Assembly (NCBI RefSeq): GCF_003025595.1
Contig: NZ_PYMI01000003.1
Span: 124,001 to 188,000 of the forward strand
Direction: 5' to 3'
Origin: Photobacterium ganghwense
GTDB taxonomy: Bacteria > Pseudomonadota > Gammaproteobacteria > Enterobacterales > Vibrionaceae
DNA length: 64,000 bases
The notes below the pieces were generated by a model. That model ran no database searches and had not been told where the DNA came from. It was given only the letters and a program-made list of their open reading frames with translations. Shown here piece after piece: positions 1 through 8,695 of this stretch. The stretch's first letter is position 1, and each line of letters opens with the position of its first letter. Made by a program: the position numbers and the translations under genes.

Positions 1-147
1 GTGGGTGCCGACTACTGGCTGACCAGCCAAGTGGTTTCATACATGGAATACGCTGACATGAGCTACGATGAAGAAAAAACCGCAATTGATGGCCAGAAGA
101 TGATGGATGACAGTGCTTTCACCATCGGTATGCGTCTGTACTTCTAA
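1..147 (+). CDS. Outer-membrane porin, C-terminal fragment
   Basis: The window opens inside this gene, so only the last 48 residues are visible. They alternate polar and hydrophobic residues like outer-membrane beta strands and finish MRLYF, with the terminal phenylalanine that the Bam machinery recognises. The local pattern of a YMEYADM strand, an acidic loop and an FTIGMRLYF last strand resembles general porins of the OmpU/OmpL type in Vibrionaceae. That would be a trimeric channel for small solutes, but the fragment is too short to name the porin. It converges on toxS, and ToxR is a known porin regulator in this family. A strong terminator follows. Confidence 0.7.
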   Translation: MGADYWLTSQVVSYMEYADMSYDEEKTAIDGQKMMDDSAFTIGMRLYF

Positions 148-172
148 TAATTTGTCTGTTTTGTTCATTATC

Positions 173-198
173 AAGGGAAGCGTTCGCTTCCCTTTTTT
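173..198 (+). terminator. Rho-independent terminator of the porin gene
   Basis: An uninterrupted stem, GGGAAGCG at 175-182 pairing with CGCTTCCC at 185-192, is followed by a run of T. It lies 26 bases after the porin stop codon. Confidence 0.9.
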
Positions 199-614
199 AT
201 TGCCGCAAGTAACGCCAGTGTATTGATAACACAAAGCGATAGCCGTCTAGCCAACACCGATAATCTAGGTGTTGCCCACACAGTGTTCCCAAACTGGCTG
301 GTCGAATCGAGTCAAAACCCCTGAGGCACTGAGTGTTAATCCCTCCGTGCCTGAGTCCAAGCAAGCCTAAATCCAAGCCCAAGTCCAAGCGTATGTCCTG
401 ATACCAAGCCCAACGCTCTTTTTCCACGAACCCAGAACGCAATTACCGTGCGAACAGAAAAACAACGTCGCGGGACGAACGCTAGGTGTATGGCGACTCA
501 GCAAGACGGAGGGGGAAAGTTAAGAACGTGAGATGTGGAGATAAAGCTGGTCTCTGCCCCCTGATAGCGTTCAGGAGGCAGGTTCAGGACGCCACTGACG
601 GCGAGTAGCAGTGC
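199..614. other. Gene-free stretch between porin terminator and toxS
   Basis: No credible gene is visible. The only open frames lack a ribosome site and have odd composition. Positions 363-386 hold four degenerate hexamers of the form AARYCC, and CCAAG motifs continue on both sides. In minus-strand translation this gives a Leu-Asp-Leu-Gly run, which looks like simple repeat rather than protein. The toxS terminator, if any, is not obvious. Confidence 0.6.
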
Positions 615-1163
615 TTACAGTGAGTAAAGGATCGTGGAACCAAAGCTCAGGCTGGTCAGCAGAATCGACTTGTCATTGCGGATATCAACCCGGCGACTTT
701 GCTCGGCATCCATCCGGAAAATCTGCTTCACAATGCTCAGGTGCTTGGGTTTAAAGTCCAGGTTGTGGCCAGATGTGATATCTTTAAATTCCAATGGCTT
801 AGTAAGTAAATACCCACCGCTGACATCCCAGTTACCGGACTCGGAAATATGCAGCGTCAGTGGTGTAGCTTCATCACTGAACAGCTTCAATACCGTGATT
901 CGCGAGTAAGTATTGTTTGGCAGGTAAATCACATGGCTGGTCTGCTCGACCTGTCGCAGCATCCCCAGCTCTTCCAGGGTGGTGTCCTTGATGCGGCTGA
1001 CCGAGTTAGCATGCCACTCACGCGAGGTCAGCAGTTGCTCCAGCTTATAATCGCTGGAAAAGTACAGCCAACCGCTAAACAGGCAGGAAATGCCTAACAG
1101 AATAAATGCCCAATATTTTGCAGCCAGGAATTTGAGAGCTGAAGGCTTAATTGTTACTGACAT
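615..1163 (-). CDS. toxS: ToxS, periplasmic partner of ToxR
   Basis: Membrane-anchored effector that stabilises ToxR and promotes its activity at the inner membrane. The 182-residue protein has a short cytoplasmic N-terminus, one hydrophobic segment (about residues 18-35, AFILLGISCLFSGWLYF) and a periplasmic domain. It contains the family-typical stretch with SGNWDVSGGYLLT. The start overlaps the end of toxR by 10 bases, so the two are co-transcribed and probably translationally coupled. Length and position directly after toxR are as expected for Vibrionaceae toxRS. The porin gene converges on it. Confidence 0.9.
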   Translation of the reverse strand: MSVTIKPSALKFLAAKYWAFILLGISCLFSGWLYFSSDYKLEQLLTSREWHANSVSRIKDTTLEELGMLRQVEQTSHVIYLPNNTYSRITVLKLFSDEATPLTLHISESGNWDVSGGYLLTKPLEFKDITSGHNLDFKPKHLSIVKQIFRMDAEQSRRVDIRNDKSILLTSLSFGSTILYSL

Positions 1164-2068
1164 AATGTGGCGTTGTCCTTGTTACTGGTCAGCAAACGCA
1201 GAGTCACGTTTTCATTGGGAATTTTGTCATTGTGTACATAGTTCAGCCATAGCTGAGAGCTTTGTCCGCCGGTTGCAATGACTTCGGTCGGCCGACGATC
1301 ACCTTGGTGATATTCCAGATAAGATTCAACGCACTGACTGATCATGGTTTCCCATTGCGATACCGAAGGGTGGTTCTGCGGTACCAGTACCGGAATACCG
1401 TCGATTTGCGTCAGCTGGGTAAACGCAGAGGATTTTTGCGGCATGATCACAGTAACGATCAGCGGCATGACGAAAGCCAGCAATAAAGCGATGATACTGG
1501 CCAGTTTCAGCCCGGCGCTGGTGTGGCTTAAGCTGCCAAAACCGGCATGGTTTTGTGCCATGTAGTGATGACTGACTGAAGCGTGGCTGGCACCTGCCGC
1601 CGTGTTAGTCTGACCGCTTGCAGAAGGCGTTGAAACGGTTACCGCGTCGTCAAGCTCAGCGACTGGCAGGCCATCCAGAATTGCTTCCGCAGGCTCCGAT
1701 TCAGAAACAGGTGGTGTCGAGTCAGACAGGGTTTCCACCGATGCAATCATCTGATAGCCGCGTTTTGGCACGGTTTTGATAAATTCAGGTGATTTGGTGG
1801 AATCTTTCAGGGCTTTTCGCAGGGTGGAAATTGCCTGGGTCAGGCTTGAGTCATCGACTTCAAATCCTTGCTCGCGCCAGACATAGTTATGTAATCGGGT
1901 GCGTGTAATGATGGCACCCGGTTCTTCCACCAACAAGCACAGTGCCCGGCTTTCATTTGTCCCAAGACGGGTGAGCTCATCCTCTTCGAGCTTGTCGACC
2001 AGACTATTATCGTATGGGTCAAAAACAAAACGCTGCCCAATAAGTAACTTACTTTCTATTTTATTCAT
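1154..2068 (-). CDS. toxR: ToxR, membrane-bound transcription regulator
   Basis: Transmembrane activator that binds DNA from the membrane and controls outer-membrane porins and, in pathogens, virulence genes. With the start chosen here it is 304 residues. Residues 10-110 form an OmpR-type winged helix with TRLHNYVWREQGFEVDDSS and the wing KTVPKRGYQ. Next come a variable acidic/Ser/Ala linker, one membrane span near 187-209, and a periplasmic domain. Cys246 and Cys303 match the redox-sensitive periplasmic pair known in V. cholerae. The open frame extends 34 codons upstream, but homology begins at MNKIESKLL; another ATG lies 9 bases upstream. No strong ribosome site is visible for either. Confidence 0.92.
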   Translation of the reverse strand: MNKIESKLLIGQRFVFDPYDNSLVDKLEEDELTRLGTNESRALCLLVEEPGAIITRTRLHNYVWREQGFEVDDSSLTQAISTLRKALKDSTKSPEFIKTVPKRGYQMIASVETLSDSTPPVSESEPAEAILDGLPVAELDDAVTVSTPSASGQTNTAAGASHASVSHHYMAQNHAGFGSLSHTSAGLKLASIIALLLAFVMPLIVTVIMPQKSSAFTQLTQIDGIPVLVPQNHPSVSQWETMISQCVESYLEYHQGDRRPTEVIATGGQSSQLWLNYVHNDKIPNENVTLRLLTSNKDNATLCQ

Positions 2069-2416
2069 TTTTAGCATTAACAAAGTTAAATCATGCAGAT
2101 ATATAGCATGAAAAGGCTGAATTATGCCTGAATGTAAAAAACATAAAAAAGTGTTCTGAAAAAACCTCAAAGAGATAAATGCAAACTTTTAGGTTGAAAA
2201 CCGCCGAGAAGCCCACATGTATACAGAGTAGTGAATTGGGACGGCCATCCGGTGATGAAAAAACAGGGTGGGAAAAGGTATTCCAGACAGCGAAAATCGT
2301 CTGAAAGTTAGCGGTGACTCACTTTATAACAGCTGTGTCACCGGGGTTTCAGATTCGACGTCTGCACGTCCTCTTAATGCAAGTTACAAGTGCAAAATAC
2401 AAGTTTCGGAGTCGAA
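2069..2416. other. Divergent toxR/htpG control region
   Basis: This 348-bp spacer must hold both promoters. A heat-shock-like pair is visible on the plus strand: GTTGAAA at 2193-2199 and CCCACAT at 2212-2218, close to the sigma-32 consensus though the gap is one base short. A perfect 7-bp inverted repeat, CGGTGAC at 2312-2318 and GTCACCG at 2337-2343, lies in the expected htpG leader. No gene was seen. Confidence 0.6.
2193..2218 (+). promoter_or_regulatory. Candidate sigma-32 promoter for htpG
   Basis: GTTGAAA and CCCACAT, 12 bases apart, resemble the heat-shock consensus CTTGAAA / CCCCAT. If used, it gives a leader of roughly 190 bases. The short spacing keeps confidence moderate. Confidence 0.4.
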
Positions 2417-4315
2417 ATGAGCGAACAAACTATCCACAAAAATAAGGAAACCCGTGGTTTTCAGTCTGAAGTCAAACAGCTGCTTCAGTTGATGATTCAC
2501 TCTCTCTATTCGAACAAAGAAATCTTCCTGAGGGAGTTGATTTCGAATGCGTCGGATGCTGCAGATAAGCTGCGTTTCCGTGCACTGTCTCAACCAGACT
2601 TGTATGAAAATGATGCGGATCTGGGTGTGAAATTGTCGTTTAATGCGGAAGCAGGAACACTGACGATCAGTGATAACGGCATCGGTATGACGCGAGATGA
2701 GGTGATTGAACACCTGGGTACGATCGCGAAATCCGGAACAAAAGACTTTTTTGCCAAGCTGAGCGAAGAGGAATCGAAAGATTCTCAGCTGATCGGTCAG
2801 TTTGGGGTGGGCTTCTACTCGGCCTTTATCGTCGCCGACCGGGTAACCGTGAATACGCGTGCGGCGGGTGTAGCAGCCGATGAAGCGGTGTCCTGGGAAT
2901 CGACCGGTGAAGGCGACTACACCGTTGAGAGCATCGAAAAGGCAAGCCGCGGCACCGAGATTATTCTTCACCTGCGTGACGATGAAAAAGAATTCCTGAG
3001 CGAATACCGTCTGCGTGACATCATCGGTAAATACTCGGATCACATTGGCATTCCGGTGTATATCCAGACTGTTGAGCGTGATGACGAAGGCAAAGAAACC
3101 GGCCGTAAGTGGGAGCAAATCAACAAGGCTCAGGCTCTGTGGACACGAAACAAAGCCGATATCAGCGATGAAGAATACCAAGAGTTCTACAAACACGTAT
3201 CCCATGACTTTGCGGAGCCGCTGACCTGGAGCCACAACCGCGTAGAAGGTAAGCAGGACTACACCAGCTTGCTGTATATCCCGTCAAAAGCCCCGTGGGA
3301 CATGTACAACCGTGATGCCAAGCATGGCCTGAAGCTGTATGTGCAGCGCGTGTTTATTATGGACGACGCCGAGCAGTTCATGCCGTCGTACCTGCGCTTC
3401 ATGCGTGGTCTGATCGATTCTAACGATCTGCCGCTGAACGTGTCACGTGAAATTCTGCAGGACAACAAAGTCACGCAGTCGCTGCGCAAAGCTTGTACCA
3501 AACGTGCCCTGACCATGATGGAGCGTCTGGCAAACAATGATGCCGAGAAGTACCAGACATTGTGGAATGAGTTCGGCATGGTGCTGAAAGAAGGCCCGGT
3601 TGAGGACTTCGCTAACCGTGACAAAATTGCCAAACTGCTGCGCTTTAGCTCTACCCATGCGGAAACCCAAGAGCAGACGGTATCGCTGGAAGACTACATC
3701 GGCCGCATGAAAGAAGGTCAGGACAAGATTTACTACCTGACTGCCGACAGCTTCACGGCAGCTAAGAACAGCCCGCACCTTGAGCAGTTCCGTGCTAAAG
3801 GTCTGGAAGTATTGCTGATGTTTGATCGCATCGATGAGTGGCTGATGGGTCACCTGCCGGAGTTTGAAGGCAAAGCCTTCCAGGCGATTACCAAAGCGGA
3901 TTTGGATCTGTCCAAGTTTGATGACGAGGAAGAAAAAGAGAAGCGTAAAGAAACAGAGGAAGCCTTCCAGTCAGTGGTTGAGCGCACGAAAACCTACCTG
4001 GGCGATCGCGTTCAGGATGTGCGTACTACCTTCAAACTGAAAGACACGCCAGCGGTTGTTGTGACCGGCGAAAATGAAATGGGAACACAGATGGCGAAAC
4101 TGCTGGCTGCAGCGGGTCATTCTGCTCCTGAAGTAAAATACATTTTTGAGCTGAACCCGGAGCACGCGGTCGTCCGCAAGATGGCTGACGAAGCCGACGA
4201 GGAAGTGTTCGGTCGCTGGGTCGAGATGCTGCTGGGACAGGCGATGCTGGCTGAAAAAGGTACCATGGATGATCCATCCAAGTTCCTGTCAGCAGTGAAC
4301 CAGCTGCTGGTATAA
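2417..4315 (+). CDS. htpG: HtpG, bacterial Hsp90 chaperone
   Basis: ATP-dependent dimeric chaperone of the cytosol. The 632-residue length is close to the 624 of E. coli. The N-terminal GHKL ATPase shows [14 protein letters not shown], the DNGIGMT loop and the [11 protein letters not shown] lid region. The middle domain carries the [11 protein letters not shown] signature, and the C-terminal dimerisation domain follows. The frame is open for nine more codons, but GGAG at 2408-2411 and homology support ATG at 2417 (MSEQTIHKN). Divergence from toxR is the arrangement described in V. cholerae, where htpG expression and toxR respond oppositely to heat. Confidence 0.97.
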   Translation: MSEQTIHKNKETRGFQSEVKQLLQLMIHSLYSNKEIFLRELISNASDAADKLRFRALSQPDLYENDADLGVKLSFNAEAGTLTISDNGIGMTRDEVIEHLGTIAKSGTKDFFAKLSEEESKDSQLIGQFGVGFYSAFIVADRVTVNTRAAGVAADEAVSWESTGEGDYTVESIEKASRGTEIILHLRDDEKEFLSEYRLRDIIGKYSDHIGIPVYIQTVERDDEGKETGRKWEQINKAQALWTRNKADISDEEYQEFYKHVSHDFAEPLTWSHNRVEGKQDYTSLLYIPSKAPWDMYNRDAKHGLKLYVQRVFIMDDAEQFMPSYLRFMRGLIDSNDLPLNVSREILQDNKVTQSLRKACTKRALTMMERLANNDAEKYQTLWNEFGMVLKEGPVEDFANRDKIAKLLRFSSTHAETQEQTVSLEDYIGRMKEGQDKIYYLTADSFTAAKNSPHLEQFRAKGLEVLLMFDRIDEWLMGHLPEFEGKAFQAITKADLDLSKFDDEEEKEKRKETEEAFQSVVERTKTYLGDRVQDVRTTFKLKDTPAVVVTGENEMGTQMAKLLAAAGHSAPEVKYIFELNPEHAVVRKMADEADEEVFGRWVEMLLGQAMLAEKGTMDDPSKFLSAVNQLLV

Positions 4316-4351
4316 AGAAATTTAATCAGCCAGTTAAATCAATAAACAGGC

Positions 4352-4381
4352 GGGGGGATGTGACTAAGGTCTAATCCCCCC
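4352..4381 (+). terminator. Stem-loop after htpG
   Basis: GGGGGGAT at 4352-4359 pairs perfectly with ATCCCCCC at 4374-4381 around a 14-base loop. There is no T-run behind it, so it may be a weak terminator, a processing or stability structure, or part of the adk leader. Confidence 0.5.
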
Positions 4382-4452
4382 TATCTATGTCAAATTGTAT
4401 GCTGAGACAGTATGTAATAGCAGTCAGGCAGGGCAGCCGGGCTTGCGACTAA

Positions 4453-5157
<705 letters not shown>

Positions 5158-5187
5158 TTCTGCCGGGTAGCTAAACCACTTTGAATC

Positions 5188-5216
5188 GGGTCAGCCTGTC
5201 AGGCTGGCCCTTTTTT
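5188..5216 (+). terminator. Rho-independent terminator of adk
   Basis: GGTCAGCC and GGCTGGCC form a stem (one G-T pair) around TGTCA, followed by six T. Confidence 0.85.
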
Positions 5217-5312
5217 ATGCCTGATTTTATATGCTTGAATAGTTGGTGAGGAAATCGCCAGTGATCGTATTATTGTTAAGTTCGGTATAACCAGCTGAAT
5301 TAAAAACTGTTA

Positions 5313-5332
5313 AAGTGACAAACGTTTCACTT
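5313..5332. promoter_or_regulatory. 20-bp palindrome upstream of hemH
   Basis: AAGTGA at 5313-5318 and TCACTT at 5327-5332 flank CAAACGTT. The centre AAACGTTT resembles the core of the PurR operator. It lies about 35-55 bases before the hemH start, where an operator or promoter element would be expected. The regulator is not known. Confidence 0.4.
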
Positions 5333-5366
5333 CAATTATTTGGCTGCGTGAAGTACGAAGGACATT

Positions 5367-6362
5367 ATGAGCGAACAAAGCACAGACCACATTGAACATA
5401 CGCCTTCCTACGGTGTTCTCCTGGTTAACCTGGGTACGCCGGAAAGTGCGACATCGGCAGGTGTTAAGCATTTCCTGTCTGAATTCCTGCACGATCAGCG
5501 TGTCGTTGATATGAGCCGTTGGTTATGGTGCCCGATTCTGCACGGGGTCATCCTGCCAATCCGGTCCCCTAAAGTTGCCAAGTTGTACCAGAGCGTCTGG
5601 ATGGAAGAGGGCTCGCCGCTGATGGTGTATTCGCGTCGCCAGCAGCAAAAATTGGCTGAAGCGCTGGACGTGCCTGTCGAGCTGGGGATGACCTATGGCA
5701 AGCCGAGCATTGAGGACGGTCTGGCCGCTTTACAGGCTCAGGGGTGTCAGCGAGTGGTGGTGTTACCGCTCTATCCGCAGTACTCGCGCACAACCACCGC
5801 GGCGGTATTTGATAAAGTGGCGAAGGGGTTGAGGCAGCGTCCGTATTTGCCGGAGCTGCGTTTTATCAATCACTACTTCGATCACCCGGACTATATTTCA
5901 GCGCTGGCTGATTCCGCCACACAGTTCTGGGCAGAACATGGTGAGCCGGATTATTTGCTGTGTTCATACCACGGCATCCCGAAGCGGTATGCTGACAATG
6001 GCGATCCGTATCCGGAACACTGCAATGGCACCACGGCGTTGCTGGCGGAGAAGCTGGGGATGGCGCGGGAAAAAATGAGCATGAGCTATCAGTCCATTTT
6101 TGGCCGGGAAAAGTGGCTGCAACCATATACGGAAGGGACGATTCGTTCTCTGGCTGAGAAAGGCGTTAAACGGCTGGATGTTATGTGTCCGGCGTTTTCG
6201 GTGGACTGCCTGGAGACCCTGGAAGAGATCGCTGTGGGTTGTAAGGAAGTTTTCCTTGAAGCTGGCGGGGAGACGTTCAATCTGATCCCTTGTCTGAACG
6301 ACCAGCCTGAGCATATTGCAATGATGCAGGCACTGGTAAAACAGCACACCCAAGGCTGGTAG
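5367..6362 (+). CDS. hemH: Ferrochelatase
   Basis: Inserts Fe2+ into protoporphyrin IX, the last step of protoheme synthesis, at the inner face of the inner membrane. The 331-residue protein shows the family features in order: [12 protein letters not shown], the [14 protein letters not shown] loop, catalytic His202 in [10 protein letters not shown], and the acidic segment [12 protein letters not shown] with Glu283 as the conserved acid. AAGG at 5358-5361 supports ATG 5367. It precedes gsk, but a good terminator separates the two, so they are not a simple operon. Confidence 0.96.
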   Translation: MSEQSTDHIEHTPSYGVLLVNLGTPESATSAGVKHFLSEFLHDQRVVDMSRWLWCPILHGVILPIRSPKVAKLYQSVWMEEGSPLMVYSRRQQQKLAEALDVPVELGMTYGKPSIEDGLAALQAQGCQRVVVLPLYPQYSRTTTAAVFDKVAKGLRQRPYLPELRFINHYFDHPDYISALADSATQFWAEHGEPDYLLCSYHGIPKRYADNGDPYPEHCNGTTALLAEKLGMAREKMSMSYQSIFGREKWLQPYTEGTIRSLAEKGVKRLDVMCPAFSVDCLETLEEIAVGCKEVFLEAGGETFNLIPCLNDQPEHIAMMQALVKQHTQGW

Positions 6363-6416
6363 GCCAGTGCTGACAAGCTGAAATACGGCGTCCTGGAAAT
6401 TCTCATTCCGTTAACT

Positions 6417-6446
6417 AGCTCTCGATTTGTTCGAGAGCTTTTTCTT
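6417..6446 (+). terminator. Terminator between hemH and gsk
   Basis: AGCTCTCGA at 6417-6425 pairs perfectly with TCGAGAGCT at 6431-6439 around TTTGT, followed by a T-rich tail. Confidence 0.88.
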
Positions 6447-6504
6447 TCTTGTTCTATATTCTGTGATAGAATTCGCAAAATTTCTCTACAGACAGCTCAT
6501 CGAC

Positions 6505-7809
6505 ATGAAATTTCCAGGCCAACGAAAGTCCAAGCATTACTTTCCAGTACACGCACGTGATCCTCTTCTAAGTCAGTCAAAACAAGAAAAGCGACTCGCT
6601 CGTACTCACATCATCGGTATTGATCAGACGCTGGTGGATATTGAAGCCTGTGTTGATGATGAATTCCTGGAGCGCTATGAGCTGAGTAAAGGTCACTCAC
6701 TGGTGATCACGGATGAAAAGGCGGAAGCCCTGTACCGTGAACTGAAAGAGAAAGAGCTGATCACGCACGAGTTTGCCGGCGGTACCATTGGTAACACGCT
6801 GCACAACTACTCAGTGCTGGCAGATGACAAATCTCTGTTGTTGGGTGTGATGAGTAAAGACATTGAAATCGGTAGCTACGCTTACCGCTATCTTTGCAAC
6901 ACATCCAGCCGTATGGACATGAACTACCTGCAACCGGTTGAAGGTCCGATTGGCCGTTGTTTTGCGCTCATTACCAGCGATGGCGAACGTACGTTTGCTA
7001 TCAACGAAGGCCGCATGAACCAACTGCGTCCGGACAGCATCCCGGAACACGTCTTTGAAGATGCATCAGCGCTGGTACTGACGGCGTATCTGGTGCGTTG
7101 TAAAGAAGGTGACCCAATGCCAGCTGCAACGATGCAGGCCATCGAATACGCGAAAAAGTATGATGTTCCTGTGGTACTGACGCTGGGTACCAAGTTTGTG
7201 ATTGCTGATGACCCGCAGTGGTGGCGTGATTTCCTGCGTGAACACGTGACTGTGGTTGCTATGAATGAAGACGAAGCTGAAGCGCTGACCGGGGAAACCG
7301 ATCCGCTGATGGCGTCTGAAAAAACCCTGGAATGGGTTGACCTGGTGCTGTGTACCGCGGGGCCTGTGGGCCTGTACATGGCGGGTTATACAGAAAACGC
7401 AGCGAAGCGTGAAACCAGCCTGCCGCTGCTACCGGGGGAAATTCCTGAGTTCAATCGCTACGAATTCAGCCGCCCGATGCTGAAAGCCGACTGCCAGGAT
7501 GCCATTAAGGTATACTCTCACATCGCGCCTTACATGGGTGGCCCGGAGCGTATCAAAAATACCAACGGTGCGGGTGATGGTGCGTTGTCAGCCTTGCTGC
7601 ACGACATGTCAGCAAACCGCTACCATCGCGAAAATGTGCCGAAATCTAGTAAGCACCAGTACACTTACCTGACGTACTCGTCTTTCTCGCAAATTTGTCT
7701 GTACTCAAACCGAGTCAGTTATGAAGTACTGGCACAGCATTCGCCGCGTTTGTCTCGTGGCCTGCCAGAACGAGAGGACAGCCTCGAGGAAGCTTACTGG
7801 GAACGGTAA
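6505..7809 (+). CDS. gsk: Inosine-guanosine kinase
   Basis: Phosphorylates inosine and guanosine to IMP and GMP with ATP (purine salvage, cytosol). With ATG 6505 it is 434 residues, the length of E. coli Gsk. The frame upstream runs through the hemH terminator and has no homology. It belongs to the PfkB/ribokinase fold: glycine pair FAGGTIGNTLHN near residue 90, and the C-terminal signature KNTNGAGDGALSA carrying the catalytic Asp of the GAGD motif. The ribosome site is weak. A terminator follows 17 bases after the stop. Confidence 0.95.
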   Translation: MKFPGQRKSKHYFPVHARDPLLSQSKQEKRLARTHIIGIDQTLVDIEACVDDEFLERYELSKGHSLVITDEKAEALYRELKEKELITHEFAGGTIGNTLHNYSVLADDKSLLLGVMSKDIEIGSYAYRYLCNTSSRMDMNYLQPVEGPIGRCFALITSDGERTFAINEGRMNQLRPDSIPEHVFEDASALVLTAYLVRCKEGDPMPAATMQAIEYAKKYDVPVVLTLGTKFVIADDPQWWRDFLREHVTVVAMNEDEAEALTGETDPLMASEKTLEWVDLVLCTAGPVGLYMAGYTENAAKRETSLPLLPGEIPEFNRYEFSRPMLKADCQDAIKVYSHIAPYMGGPERIKNTNGAGDGALSALLHDMSANRYHRENVPKSSKHQYTYLTYSSFSQICLYSNRVSYEVLAQHSPRLSRGLPEREDSLEEAYWER

Positions 7810-7825
7810 TTCCCATAGAGAATAC

Positions 7826-7855
7826 AAAGGCCAACGTAAGTTGGCCTTTTTTATT
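7826..7855 (+). terminator. Rho-independent terminator of gsk
   Basis: AAAGGCCAAC / GTTGGCCTTT stem around GTAA with a T tail. Confidence 0.9.
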
Positions 7856-7949
7856 CTGTTTAGGACAAACTTTACACAAATTTTTTGGCATATTTTATGA
7901 CCGGCTCCTAGTCTTAGTTTGAGTTACCTCAACAAGGAGTGGGATAAAA

Positions 7950-8486
7950 ATGAAAAAATATGCAGTGGCATTGGCTGTGATGGGAGCGCTCAGCGCGCCG
8001 TCTGTGTGGGCTCAGGTTTCTTTACCGCAAGGGACGCAGGAACTGGCTTTACAAGGTAGTCTGGATCTTGACTACGTTGATGATTACCTGTTCATCCTAA
8101 ATACATCTTATGGTTATTTTATCCGGGAAGACTGGGAGATTGGTGCGGTACTGGATATCAATATGAGTGACAGCACTCAGACCTTCCAGTTTGGTGGTTT
8201 TACGGAGTATAACTTTACGAACCAGTCGAATTGGGTGCCTTACCTGGGGGCTGCCGCACAGGTGGCGAACTTGTCAGGGGATAACGGGGATTTTGAATTT
8301 GACTTTGAAGATGTGACGGCGCTGAACATTAAGATTGCCGGTGGTATCAAGTATTTCATCAACCCGCATGTCGCGCTGAGTGCCGAAGTGAACTACAACA
8401 TCTCAACTGATGATATCAGTGTCACCAAAGATGGTCTGGAAGACAGCTTTACCCGTTTCATCTTCGGTACCCGTTTCTACTTCTGA
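7950..8486 (+). CDS. Small outer-membrane beta-barrel protein
   Basis: 178 residues with a clear signal peptide (MKKYAVALAVMGALSAPSVWA, cut before QVS). Amphipathic strands follow, ending in FTRFIFGTRFYF with the C-terminal Phe of outer-membrane barrels. Size suggests an 8-stranded barrel of the OmpX/OmpW/OmpA-like porin-domain class, but no subfamily motif is decisive and no substrate can be named. The ribosome site AAGGAG at 7935-7940 fits ATG 7950. It is its own unit between two terminators. An ordinary housekeeping barrel is the best reading. Confidence 0.8.
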   Translation: MKKYAVALAVMGALSAPSVWAQVSLPQGTQELALQGSLDLDYVDDYLFILNTSYGYFIREDWEIGAVLDINMSDSTQTFQFGGFTEYNFTNQSNWVPYLGAAAQVANLSGDNGDFEFDFEDVTALNIKIAGGIKYFINPHVALSAEVNYNISTDDISVTKDGLEDSFTRFIFGTRFYF

Positions 8487-8548
8487 TGGAGTACTTGTCA
8501 CAAGCTACTGAACTATGGCTTGATGACATTTCAATCAGCGAACAAACA

Positions 8549-8579
8549 AAAAGCGAGAGCCAAGGCTCTCGCTTTTTTT
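8549..8579 (+). terminator. Terminator of the beta-barrel gene
   Basis: AGCGAGAGCC at 8552-8561 pairs with GGCTCTCGCT at 8564-8573 and is followed by a T-run. Confidence 0.9.
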
Positions 8580-8695
8580 ATGGTTATGGGGCTGGTTTGG
8601 TATTGCCAGCCCCGACGCTGCATGTGTCCGAATGTAACGTTGTTCTTAGTCAAAAACGTGCTGAGTCAGAAACGTACAGGTGTTGATGAATACAT

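Noticed and set aside
197-442. 81-codon frame on the minus strand after the porin
   Set aside because: Low-complexity Leu-Asp-Leu-Gly from short repeats, no ribosome site.
2384-3235. 283-residue antisense frame opposite htpG
   Set aside because: It is the mirror of a strongly biased coding frame, has no ribosome site and no recognisable domain.
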